Virus record (IMG/VR): IMGVR_UViG_3300008050_000080
Coordinates: 1-46,581 of that record
Direction: 5' to 3' (one strand)
DNA: 46,581 nucleotides
Origin: a virus
Part shown: positions 38,162 through 45,312 of the stretch, in pieces
Layout: each line of letters begins with the position of its first letter
Position numbering within the stretch: position 1 is the stretch's first letter
Made by a program: the position numbers and the translations under genes
Notes under the pieces: generated by a model
What the model was told of the DNA's origin: nothing
Databases searched by the model: none
What the model saw: the letters and a program-made list of their open reading frames with translations, nothing else

Positions 38162-39101
38162 CTGCAATCCGATTCATGCAAGCAAACAAATCTGTCATTC
38201 TAATCTCTGGGAACCCATCTTTGATCATCATCTTCTTAATCTCGGTCTTCGACAGTTGTTTCGGATAGTTCTCAATCATTGATTTGATCTTCGTTCGTAA
38301 CTGTATGGAAACTAGCGGCGAATAAAGCTGCATCATCTTGTAGTTCTGCTTAAGTTTGTCTTCCTCTTCTATCAAGCTTGTGTAACATGATAGATCAGAG
38401 TCAACTTCTTTGCAATACTTAATTAGATCTGAGACTGTAACATCTTTATCTTCTTTGAGGATCGGAACTCTCTTTGAGATAGTTTTCAAACCAATTCCTT
38501 TAACACCCTCAATGTTGTCACTCTTGTCGCCAACAGCTGCCCTTGCCAGTGCAAAATTCTTTGGATGAATATCAAACTCTTCTACAATCCGGCGCTTATT
38601 ATAAAATTTCTTCTGAATTGGTCTGTAAAGTATTGTTTCATCGTCCAAAAGCTGATAAAAATCCTTGTCTGAAGATATGATTATCTTTTGTGCTCTAGTA
38701 AACTCCTGACAGGCAACTGCAATTAGATCGTCAGCCTCGACACCCTCTGCGATCAATTGAATCACAGGCATCTCATCAATATAGTCAAACAACTTGAGTT
38801 GTTGCTCGATCATGTTCTGGTGTTCCTCGTCTGGTGTAAGCATCGAGTGATTTCTGTTCAATCTCAGGGGTGCCCGGCCCGCTTTATACCCTTTGTCCAT
38901 AGCTTTGCGCTTCTTCGAACCGCCCGCACCATCCCAACAAATAACAATGCGGTCTGGCTTCATATCTCGACATAACTTTTGGAAAATCTTAAGGAACCCC
39001 TTTAGTCCTCCAATTGGTTTGCCATTTGCTGATAAACTTGGGTCCACAATGTGTGCTCTGTAGAACGCATTGGTTCCATCAATAACTAATACTCTCTTCA
39101 T
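38151..39101 (-). CDS. 5'-3' exonuclease / flap nuclease (PolI N-terminal type)
   Basis: A 316-aa protein with VLVIDGTNAFYRAH, then FQKLCRDMKPDRIVICWDGA, EGVEADDLIA and ISSDKDFYQLL, and the helix-hairpin-helix GDKSDNIEGVKGIG. These are the metal-binding acids and DNA-binding parts of the PolI 5'-nuclease/T4 RNase H group. It likely removes RNA primers and flaps. It stands free, while the matching polymerase domain is a separate gene at 42750-43946. Confidence 0.92.
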   Translation of the reverse strand: MKRVLVIDGTNAFYRAHIVDPSLSANGKPIGGLKGFLKIFQKLCRDMKPDRIVICWDGAGGSKKRKAMDKGYKAGRAPLRLNRNHSMLTPDEEHQNMIEQQLKLFDYIDEMPVIQLIAEGVEADDLIAVACQEFTRAQKIIISSDKDFYQLLDDETILYRPIQKKFYNKRRIVEEFDIHPKNFALARAAVGDKSDNIEGVKGIGLKTISKRVPILKEDKDVTVSDLIKYCKEVDSDLSCYTSLIEEEDKLKQNYKMMQLYSPLVSIQLRTKIKSMIENYPKQLSKTEIKKMMIKDGFPEIRMTDLFACMNRIADEV

Positions 39102-39322
39102 TTACTATCCTTTTCGTATTTGACAATTAAGTCAGCATTTTCAATACGCTTGTATGTTGGGGTGCTCAAGGGGCCAATATACCAATAAACCTTATAATGG
39201 AAGCGGTTACTTATTTTTGGAGTATCACACACAACTCCCATCCCCTTTGGTTCGTTCCTTGCTTTGCCGCCAAACCAGCCACAAAACACAAGCCTGCTTA
39301 CCAAGTCGCCTTCTTTAATCAC
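39098..39322 (-). CDS. small SH3/KOW-like protein
   Basis: A 74-aa protein, MIKEGDLVSRLVF, then GMGVVCDT, HYKVYWYIG and ENADLIVKY. A clear family member. 4-nt overlaps with the deaminase and exonuclease genes. Confidence 0.74.
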   Translation of the reverse strand: MIKEGDLVSRLVFCGWFGGKARNEPKGMGVVCDTPKISNRFHYKVYWYIGPLSTPTYKRIENADLIVKYEKDSK

Positions 39323-39723
39323 AATTTCACAATCCCAACGTGTTCGTCATCAACTGAATACACAATCTGTCTAATCCCTGCGAACTTAGCAGCAGCACAG
39401 CACATTGAACACGGCTTACTCAATCGCCAGTCACCTGACTTGCCTATTCTAGCAACATAAATCGTTGCGTTCTTTGTCTTGTTCTTGTCAACACCAAGGA
39501 TTGCACCAAGCTCCGCATGAACTGTTGGCAAGCCAGTGTTATATTCTCTGAAGCGGTTGCCAAAGTCACAGTATTGGTTTTTGTTTTCGCTCCAGTTCAA
39601 AACAGAACCGCCACGAATCAACAAAGCTCCGTGACGATAATCATGATAGTTAGAGTCTTGTGCTACCTTAGCAGCAAGCTCCATAAACCGTAGGACTCTC
39701 TTAGAAGGACGAAACGCTCTCAT
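39319..39723 (-). CDS. cytidine/deoxycytidylate deaminase family protein
   Basis: 134 aa from the ATG at 39723. The zinc site is HAELGAI and PCSMC; the Glu is the proton shuttle. It has no long C-terminal allosteric part, so it is small for a dCMP deaminase. It is likely to make dUMP (or dU) for ThyX. ATGs further upstream (39732, 39759) lie in the promoter. The gene seems to be transcribed from a promoter whose start is at the ATG. Confidence 0.85.
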   Translation of the reverse strand: MRAFRPSKRVLRFMELAAKVAQDSNYHDYRHGALLIRGGSVLNWSENKNQYCDFGNRFREYNTGLPTVHAELGAILGVDKNKTKNATIYVARIGKSGDWRLSKPCSMCCAAAKFAGIRQIVYSVDDEHVGIVKL

Positions 39724-39747
39724 GGCACCCATTGTACCATGAGAGCG
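39715..39747. promoter_or_regulatory. perfect 11-bp inverted repeat over -10 box and start codon
   Basis: CGCTCTCATGG (39715-39725) and CCATGAGAGCG (39737-39747) are exact reverse complements, with an 11-bp centre that contains the -10 hexamer. A dimeric repressor bound here would block both the -10 region and initiation. Confidence 0.75.
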
Positions 39748-39759
39748 GCTGCCCGTCAA
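39731..39759 (-). promoter_or_regulatory. sigma-70-type promoter for deaminase-exonuclease-helicase-RNR operon
   Basis: Minus strand TTGACG (39759-39754), 17 nt, TACAAT (39736-39731). Seven bases separate the -10 box from the ATG at 39723, so the mRNA is leaderless or has one or two leader bases. Confidence 0.78.
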
Positions 39760-39765
39760 GATCTA

Positions 39766-39900
39766 CTATTTCCCTTGCCCTTTGTACTTCTTCTTATACA
39801 GCTTGCTCGCCTTGCTGTGTGGGAATTTAGTAAATCGCCCATTGCCTTGAGACGTTTTCTTGCGCTTACCATCAGACTTCTTATTTTTTGAACTTGCCAT
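39766..39900 (-). CDS. 44-aa highly basic protein
   Basis: An ATG at 39900 inside the last codons of recA opens 44 codons: MASSKNKKSDGKRKKTSQGN, then RFTKFPHSKASKLYKKKY and TAG at 39766. AAGAAG precedes it. About two-fifths of residues are Lys or Arg. It might be a nucleic-acid-binding peptide. It overlaps recA by 20 nt. Confidence 0.6.
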   Translation of the reverse strand: MASSKNKKSDGKRKKTSQGNGRFTKFPHSKASKLYKKKYKGQGK

Positions 39901-41017
39901 CTTCTTCTCCGTCTACATCGTAGAAACTACTGGCGTCTCCCAGACGCTTATCAAACTTAAGGACCACTTCCTCTTCCATCAACTCAATGACTCTATTGTA
40001 GAACTTCTTATCCTTAAGCTTTTCAACCCAGTCTGCTTGTCTGAAGTTCGGTGATTGCGTTCCATCTGCGTAGTGCAACACATTCCAAGCTCCAACCGTC
40101 ACATGTTCTGAAGATTTAACTGCTTCTAGCCAGCTTTCCTGGTCACAAATTTTAACATTGTCTGAGTCACCCCAAATAATCTTAAAAGTGCTCTGCCTTC
40201 CTTGCGTTCCAAAGCGACTCTTCTTCAGTTGAGCCCGCAACTCTGTGCCGACCCTGAACCCTTTGTCGTCCAAGAGAAAGCTAGCCTTTCCTTTGCGATC
40301 TGTTAGCCAAATCCTCAATGAATATGAGTATGTCAAAGCCATTCCACCGGGTGTCTTGTAAGGGGTTGTCAAAGCCTCTGACGGAGTTCTTGCAATGTTT
40401 GTTTTAAGCTGATTCAAGACAAGCAGCGTTGCGTTCCTATTGGCGATGGGCTGAATAAGTTTCGACAATCCCTTTGCAAGCACGCGAGACTTCACAGCAA
40501 CTGAGCTGTTTGGATTGAAGTCGCCCTCAACATCTGAAACTGCTGGCGTCAAAGCCAAGCTATCCCAAATGAATAACATCTGGTTCTCGCTAACAAGCAA
40601 TGTTTCAATAGTTTCCAACACAAACTCGACAGATTGTGCCTGAATATAAAGCAACTTGCTCAAATCGCAGCCAGCGTTCTGCAAGAATGACGGATCAATA
40701 GCAGACTCGGAGTCAAAATACACTACGTCAATGTCCATCTTCTGTGCATTGGCTGCAACCTGCGCCGCCATATAGCTTTTGCCAGATGACTCTGTTCCAG
40801 CAAGTTCTGAAATTTTGCCGACTGGAACTCCAGCCCATTTGCCCCTTGCGATGATACCGTCCAGCCACTTGGAACCTGTTGGGATCCATTGCTTAACCTC
40901 TGTCGGATTTTCATCCTCCAAATTGAACGCAATATCAAAGCCCGCGTTCTTATTGATGATCTTCCGCATGTCGTCCATGCTCATCCGACCTTCAGTTTGT
41001 TTCTTCTTCTTAGCCAT
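39881..41017 (-). CDS. recA: RecA recombinase
   Basis: A 378-aa protein. Walker A is GTESSGKS (about 74-81 region), then VVYFDSESAID, the Walker B LFIWDSLA, and LLVLNQLKTNI followed by YKTPGGMALTYS, corresponding to RecA loop L2 and flanks. The N-terminus is Lys-rich. It catalyses strand exchange and repair. Co-transcribed with ssDNA-binding protein, separated from it by a 13-bp hairpin. Confidence 0.92.
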   Translation of the reverse strand: MAKKKKQTEGRMSMDDMRKIINKNAGFDIAFNLEDENPTEVKQWIPTGSKWLDGIIARGKWAGVPVGKISELAGTESSGKSYMAAQVAANAQKMDIDVVYFDSESAIDPSFLQNAGCDLSKLLYIQAQSVEFVLETIETLLVSENQMLFIWDSLALTPAVSDVEGDFNPNSSVAVKSRVLAKGLSKLIQPIANRNATLLVLNQLKTNIARTPSEALTTPYKTPGGMALTYSYSLRIWLTDRKGKASFLLDDKGFRVGTELRAQLKKSRFGTQGRQSTFKIIWGDSDNVKICDQESWLEAVKSSEHVTVGAWNVLHYADGTQSPNFRQADWVEKLKDKKFYNRVIELMEEEVVLKFDKRLGDASSFYDVDGEEDGKFKK

Positions 41018-41040
41018 TGTTATTCCTTAACATCATAAAG

Positions 41041-41076
41041 AAATGGCATGCAGCCCCTTCGAACTGCATGCCATTT
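41041..41076. terminator. 13-bp perfect hairpin between ssb and recA
   Basis: AAATGGCATGCAG (41041-41053) pairs fully with CTGCATGCCATTT (41064-41076), loop of 10. On the minus strand it is followed by CTTTATG, a weak T-tract, so partial termination or mRNA 3'-end protection fits better than full termination. Confidence 0.68.
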
Positions 41077-41085
41077 CCACAATAA

Positions 41086-41823
41086 TTAACCAGCTTGTCG
41101 GGTTAGCTCTTCAAAGGCGGCATCAACATCGCTTGCGGGTGCTGCACCGTCTGAGACACTAAGTTCCGTCTCGTCATCCGAGAGGTATTCGTCCAGCATG
41201 TTGGTTACTTCTTCCGAAGTCTTCCGCGTAAACAGACTTGCGTAATCAACCTCAGTCTCAACGATTTCTGTAGTCAAATCCTTGCTCTCCGACAGGGGTG
41301 ACGACTTGCGCCGGGGACTAAGATCGGTGGACGGGAAGGACTCGCCGTTCTTCTTACCATAAGTAAGCTTAATATCGATACCGGTTTCGGGATCGGTAAT
41401 ATCGCCATAATCAGGATCAAGCACCAGATTCAGAAGCTTCTCGTATACGGTTCGGCTATAACCCCAAACTCGCACGCCCTTCTCTTCCTCACCCCTCACG
41501 ATAACAGGAGAAAAGAAACGCTGTTTGGCATTCAGATCTTTAGCTTCCTTCTTGCTCTCTTCGGAACCATCGTTGTAAAGCTTGCGAACCAAATCGTCGA
41601 CCTTGCAATCTTCACCGAAGTTGCGCTTCGGACATAGGAATCCGTAGTTCTCGCCCAGATTATAATGGAACCAGAACTCTCGGAAGGGATCACCATCTGC
41701 ATCGGGAACAATGCGAATCACCTGATCACCATCAGAAGGCTTCCAAAACCAATTCTTACCATTGCCGCCCCTAGATTCCAGTGCAGTCTTCTTAGCCTTC
41801 ATTTTATCAAAATTAATACCCAT
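41086..41823 (-). CDS. single-stranded DNA-binding protein, T4 gp32-like
   Basis: A 245-aa protein. FWFHYNLGEN, FLCPKRNFGEDC and further aromatic strands (GVRVWGYSR) resemble the zinc-containing OB-fold core of gp32, with His/Cys ligands. The C-terminal 60 residues are acidic (LSDDETELSVSD), as in SSBs that recruit partners. The N-terminal KMKAKKTALESRGG may serve cooperativity. It heads the ssb-recA operon after AAGGAG. Confidence 0.82.
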   Translation of the reverse strand: MGINFDKMKAKKTALESRGGNGKNWFWKPSDGDQVIRIVPDADGDPFREFWFHYNLGENYGFLCPKRNFGEDCKVDDLVRKLYNDGSEESKKEAKDLNAKQRFFSPVIVRGEEEKGVRVWGYSRTVYEKLLNLVLDPDYGDITDPETGIDIKLTYGKKNGESFPSTDLSPRRKSSPLSESKDLTTEIVETEVDYASLFTRKTSEEVTNMLDEYLSDDETELSVSDGAAPASDVDAAFEELTRQAG

Positions 41824-41883
41824 TTAATATATCTCCTTATTATTAAATTATGAGGGAAGTCATTTCCAACCCTCGCTCGATCC

Positions 41884-41911
41884 ATTATACCAGATTACGC
41901 TGGCCCGTCAA
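41884..41911 (-). promoter_or_regulatory. sigma-70-type promoter for ssb-recA
   Basis: Minus strand TTGACG (41911-41906), 16 nt, TATAAT (41889-41884), 61 nt before the SSB start. It sits just past the stop of the FtsZ-like gene. Confidence 0.85.
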
Positions 41912-41919
41912 TATCTTTT

Positions 41920-42756
41920 TTACTCTTGTACGAAATTAGTATGAACTTCTAGGAAAATGTAATCGTCTTCGTAGGTTGACGGTGTTACGCTGTAAGACAC
42001 CGACATGGCATCTGACTCTATAGCTTGCTCAGATAATTCAACAATCTTATCTAAGAAATTGTTCTTTTCTTTAAGTGTTTGTTCTTTGATCAGGTAGAAA
42101 AAGTTCTTTTCTCTTATGTTTTCCAAGTCAAAGAAATATTTCTCTTCTTGGTTGACCAAATCAAATGCACCCACGGTTGAAATTCTATTAATCTCGTGTG
42201 GTTCCGAGATGTTATTAATGAGAGAGGTGTTCATACCCTTGATGTGTTGAACCATATTGATGTGATCCCTAATAAATTCATTAATCCTACTAAAGTATTC
42301 ATACAGTGACATGGGACCAATCATCTTGGCCACATTCTCGTTTGAAACCAAGCACAACTTCTTCAACAGCCCCGCTCTGGCATATTGTTGCAACACATGA
42401 AAGACTGCTCCCTCTCTAAGCTTAGCTTCATTTGCCATAAACTTACTGCTCGGTCGTACATAAACCACAGTAACGTTGAAAGACTTTAATCTCTCCAGCG
42501 TTTGAAGAATGCCTCCGCTTGTGACTCCAGAGCCAGCGCAAACAAAAATAATCTCCCTTCCAATAATCTCTTTTTTTAAACGCACATACTTCGGTGTCTT
42601 TCGTTCTGCCTGTTCCATGCTTGTGCATTTCGGGAAGTTGTGACAGCGATCCCCAGATCGCCCAACGTCAACATAATGAACTTTATACTGAGGGTATATC
42701 TCAAATTGTTCTGCTATCTTACAGCCTGCTGTTCCAAAACCAATAACGTTTAACAT
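41920..42756 (-). CDS. FtsZ/tubulin-like GTPase
   Basis: A 278-aa protein. GFGTAG (6-11) is the first nucleotide loop. FVCAGSGVTSGG (71-82) corresponds to the tubulin signature GGGTGxG. VVYVRPSSKF and LCLVSNENVAKMIG then YFSRINEFIRDHI match the next FtsZ strand, the Asn of helix H7 and the core helix. SEPHEI (184-189) sits where FtsZ has DFADV, with Glu at both catalytic acid positions. It is shorter than FtsZ and has no C-terminal host-binding peptide that I can see. It may polymerise with GTP and position DNA or heads. It overlaps the polymerase gene by 7 nt. Confidence 0.7.
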   Translation of the reverse strand: MLNVIGFGTAGCKIAEQFEIYPQYKVHYVDVGRSGDRCHNFPKCTSMEQAERKTPKYVRLKKEIIGREIIFVCAGSGVTSGGILQTLERLKSFNVTVVYVRPSSKFMANEAKLREGAVFHVLQQYARAGLLKKLCLVSNENVAKMIGPMSLYEYFSRINEFIRDHINMVQHIKGMNTSLINNISEPHEINRISTVGAFDLVNQEEKYFFDLENIREKNFFYLIKEQTLKEKNNFLDKIVELSEQAIESDAMSVSYSVTPSTYEDDYIFLEVHTNFVQE

Positions 42757-43946
42757 ATCTTCTTAAGTTCCTTGTAGTTCTTGCCGCAACTGACGTTCAC
42801 TTTGAACTTTCCGAATCGGGTGTCTTGAAAGATAGACATAATCTCTTTAATATGCTTGCTGTCTTTCTGAGCCAAATCAATTATAACTGCGTCATGATTC
42901 ATGAATGATATGTATGATTTTTTGTCTCTCAAAAACTTGTTCAATTCTACAGTCTTAGTTGTACACAAATCAGCGGCGGTTGATTGTACAATGTGATTCA
43001 AGCATCGATCTTCGTCGGACGCTATCTCTCTATTATACACGGTTCTGACAATTTTGCCATCCCAATGATCGCTTCGGACTTTATCTGTGTGAAACAATTT
43101 GCTGAAGTCTGCGTCGTGCCTTACTTTGTATTTTTCTTTGTCGGATCTATACAGCCAACCAAACGTAGCTTCTTTTGTTTCTGCTCTTGTAATCTTGTTG
43201 TTGAACAGCTTCTTTCTGGTGTGTTCGTGAATGTCCTGTTCTGGCTGGTCCTGTCCAGCCAACGACATGAGGACTCTAAGCTCACAACTGTTATAATCTA
43301 TTTCCATCAACCAATCGTTGTTGGGTTTCAGAACATCTCTGAATCTTTTGTCAAATGTCAACACGGGAAAGCTCAATTTGGTCGTTGTAAGGCGGCCCGT
43401 CTTTGTCCCAAAGATATCATACTTGACAAGAGCGTCAGCCTTTAGAACTGTCTTAAAAAATGTCTTATTTTTCCCGAGCGCTCTATGTTCATTCAACTTC
43501 TTGTAATCTATGTTCAGTTTGTGGCTCTTGATCTCCTCCGCAAGCATGTGAAGTTCCAGAAGAAAATCATAATTCTCAGGTTTATCATAAGTCTTCAAAA
43601 CGTATGCAATAATGTCCGACTGTACCTTCATGTACTGCATCAAAAAGCTCTCAGGAATCAGGTCATAAAAGCAATGTTCTCGTAGGGATACCTTCGCGGT
43701 GTAGAAGCTCTTGTAGAGCGCTCTGAGCCGTGTATACGCCTCGTCCCATTCCGGCTTCATGTGGGATGGGCACAAGCCCTCCAGCGGCGTGCCAGAGCCA
43801 TACAAGTAGGCGCACGGACCTTGCAATGGGCGGCCATGGACGTACCTCCACGTACCGCTGGCGTCGGCAGGCACTTCATCAGTTAGCTTGCCGTCACAAT
43901 ATACACTTTTACAGAATTCTTTATTGTCAATTACTTGATAATTCAC
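42750..43946 (-). CDS. DNA polymerase family A (polymerase domain only)
   Basis: A 398-aa protein. GTKTGRLTTT (180-189), motif A MEIDYNSCELRVLM (214-227, catalytic D217), motif B RAETKEATFGWLY (254-266, R254, K258), VQSTAADL and motif C NHDAVI (350-355, D352). Motif C is HDA instead of the usual HDE. There is no 3'-5' exonuclease domain; the first 180 residues are a reduced thumb. The 5'-nuclease is a separate gene. It may fill gaps or replace primers beside the family C polymerase. Confidence 0.88.
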   Translation of the reverse strand: MNYQVIDNKEFCKSVYCDGKLTDEVPADASGTWRYVHGRPLQGPCAYLYGSGTPLEGLCPSHMKPEWDEAYTRLRALYKSFYTAKVSLREHCFYDLIPESFLMQYMKVQSDIIAYVLKTYDKPENYDFLLELHMLAEEIKSHKLNIDYKKLNEHRALGKNKTFFKTVLKADALVKYDIFGTKTGRLTTTKLSFPVLTFDKRFRDVLKPNNDWLMEIDYNSCELRVLMSLAGQDQPEQDIHEHTRKKLFNNKITRAETKEATFGWLYRSDKEKYKVRHDADFSKLFHTDKVRSDHWDGKIVRTVYNREIASDEDRCLNHIVQSTAADLCTTKTVELNKFLRDKKSYISFMNHDAVIIDLAQKDSKHIKEIMSIFQDTRFGKFKVNVSCGKNYKELKKIC

Positions 43947-43953
43947 TCAGCAC

Positions 43954-45312
43954 CTACTCAATTGCCCTGCCCAAGAATATAACACTCTTTGAGCCTCCCG
44001 TCAACTGAGAAGATTTGCGGTGCACTGGTGTGCCGATTGTGTACTCGACAAGGTGGGTTATTCTGTCTCTGAGTTCTGTTTTAACTGGTTCGTCTCGTTT
44101 ATTGGAAAGTCTGTATAATTGTTTTCCATTTAAGACCAAATCTTTAAGGACTGATGATTGTAGAGTTACCTTGGACTCTGCTACTCTGAACAAAATATAC
44201 CATTCAACGTAATCTTCTATTAGATTTTGGTTTTCGTTGTGTGGTGTGCGCGGAACCTTGTTCAAGATCGGCTTGCCACCCTCAATTGTATCGATTAAAT
44301 AGTGGGGGTTTTCTTCAAGAAACTTTATGTGCATTAAATCTAATTCTTTCTTAAATTTCTCAAAAGATCTGCTGTAGTCGCCCACCTTATTGAAGTTAGC
44401 TGTGTATGCTATCTGCGGTGATGCGAATTTCTCCTCATAGAACTTCCTCATAAACGAAGAGCGCATATCTGCAATCAAACGCCATGGAATGTTTGGATCA
44501 ATCTTGAAGCCATTAGTCTTGGCAACATATTCATAGACAGCATAGTTGATATCATCAAAAAATTCTATCTTTTGTTTGTCATCATCAGGAGATATGTCCA
44601 AAATGTCGATAATCAATCCCGAATCATACTCGCTGATTTCAGAACTTTCTACATAGGATGGGAATGTAAATACCTTTTCCGTGGTCCTAACATAAGACAT
44701 GAGTTCTCTAACAAAATCTCCAAGACTTATGATCCGGCCGCTCTCCTTTAAATCTCTAAGGGCTGAAGATAAGAACTCGTCGTAGAATCGTTCCATGTAT
44801 GTTTTGTAGTTTTCTTCTACGCCGCCAGCACTTGCTTGTCCCACTACTGGGTTGACTTCTCTCAAGTGCTTGGTTTTGTTTTTGTTTATTTTCTTTTTGG
44901 AGTAGTCCGCCAACAAACTCTTAAAAGCGCTGGCTGCAAACTTAAGTAAATACATTGGTTTATCATCGGTGCCAACATTTACCATGTTATTTTTAGGCAC
45001 AATCAAATTGCCAATGATATCAACCTTTCCATAGTACGAATCCTCATACCACGTATCAATTAGATTTTCTTTGTGGGTGTTGAACAGTTTTCTATAATTT
45101 GATCTACCAATATAATTCTCTTTAGAATCAGAGGTGTTGGATGCTGCCGAAATAACTCCATGCTCTTTCTCTATGTTGTCCCTCTCTTGCTTGAATGCTT
45201 TCTCTATGTTGTCCCTCTCTTGCTTGAATGGGTCTACCGGGAGTACCTCTTCTGCTTTGGGAGAGAGAGATCTCTCTAAGTCGTCAATGTTGATTGATAG
45301 TTTGCCATTCAT
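43954..45312 (-). CDS. large phage protein, probably virion-associated
   Basis: A 452-aa protein with no export signal. The N-terminus has an exact duplication FKQERDNIEKA/FKQERDNIEKE, encoded by a 33-bp tandem repeat, then a helical region. NIPWRLIADMRSSFMRKFYE (about residues 275-294) is a type of block I associate with large phage structural proteins, without a precise name. It is next to another large unknown protein and before the polymerase gene. Confidence 0.58.
   Translation of the reverse strand: MNGKLSINIDDLERSLSPKAEEVLPVDPFKQERDNIEKAFKQERDNIEKEHGVISAASNTSDSKENYIGRSNYRKLFNTHKENLIDTWYEDSYYGKVDIIGNLIVPKNNMVNVGTDDKPMYLLKFAASAFKSLLADYSKKKINKNKTKHLREVNPVVGQASAGGVEENYKTYMERFYDEFLSSALRDLKESGRIISLGDFVRELMSYVRTTEKVFTFPSYVESSEISEYDSGLIIDILDISPDDDKQKIEFFDDINYAVYEYVAKTNGFKIDPNIPWRLIADMRSSFMRKFYEEKFASPQIAYTANFNKVGDYSRSFEKFKKELDLMHIKFLEENPHYLIDTIEGGKPILNKVPRTPHNENQNLIEDYVEWYILFRVAESKVTLQSSVLKDLVLNGKQLYRLSNKRDEPVKTELRDRITHLVEYTIGTPVHRKSSQLTGGSKSVIFLGRAIE
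45165..45230. repeat. 33-bp perfect tandem duplication
   Basis: Two identical 33-bp units (45165-45197, 45198-45230) encode the 11-residue duplication near the N-terminus of the 43954-45312 product. In-frame and recent, since the copies are identical. Confidence 0.85.
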
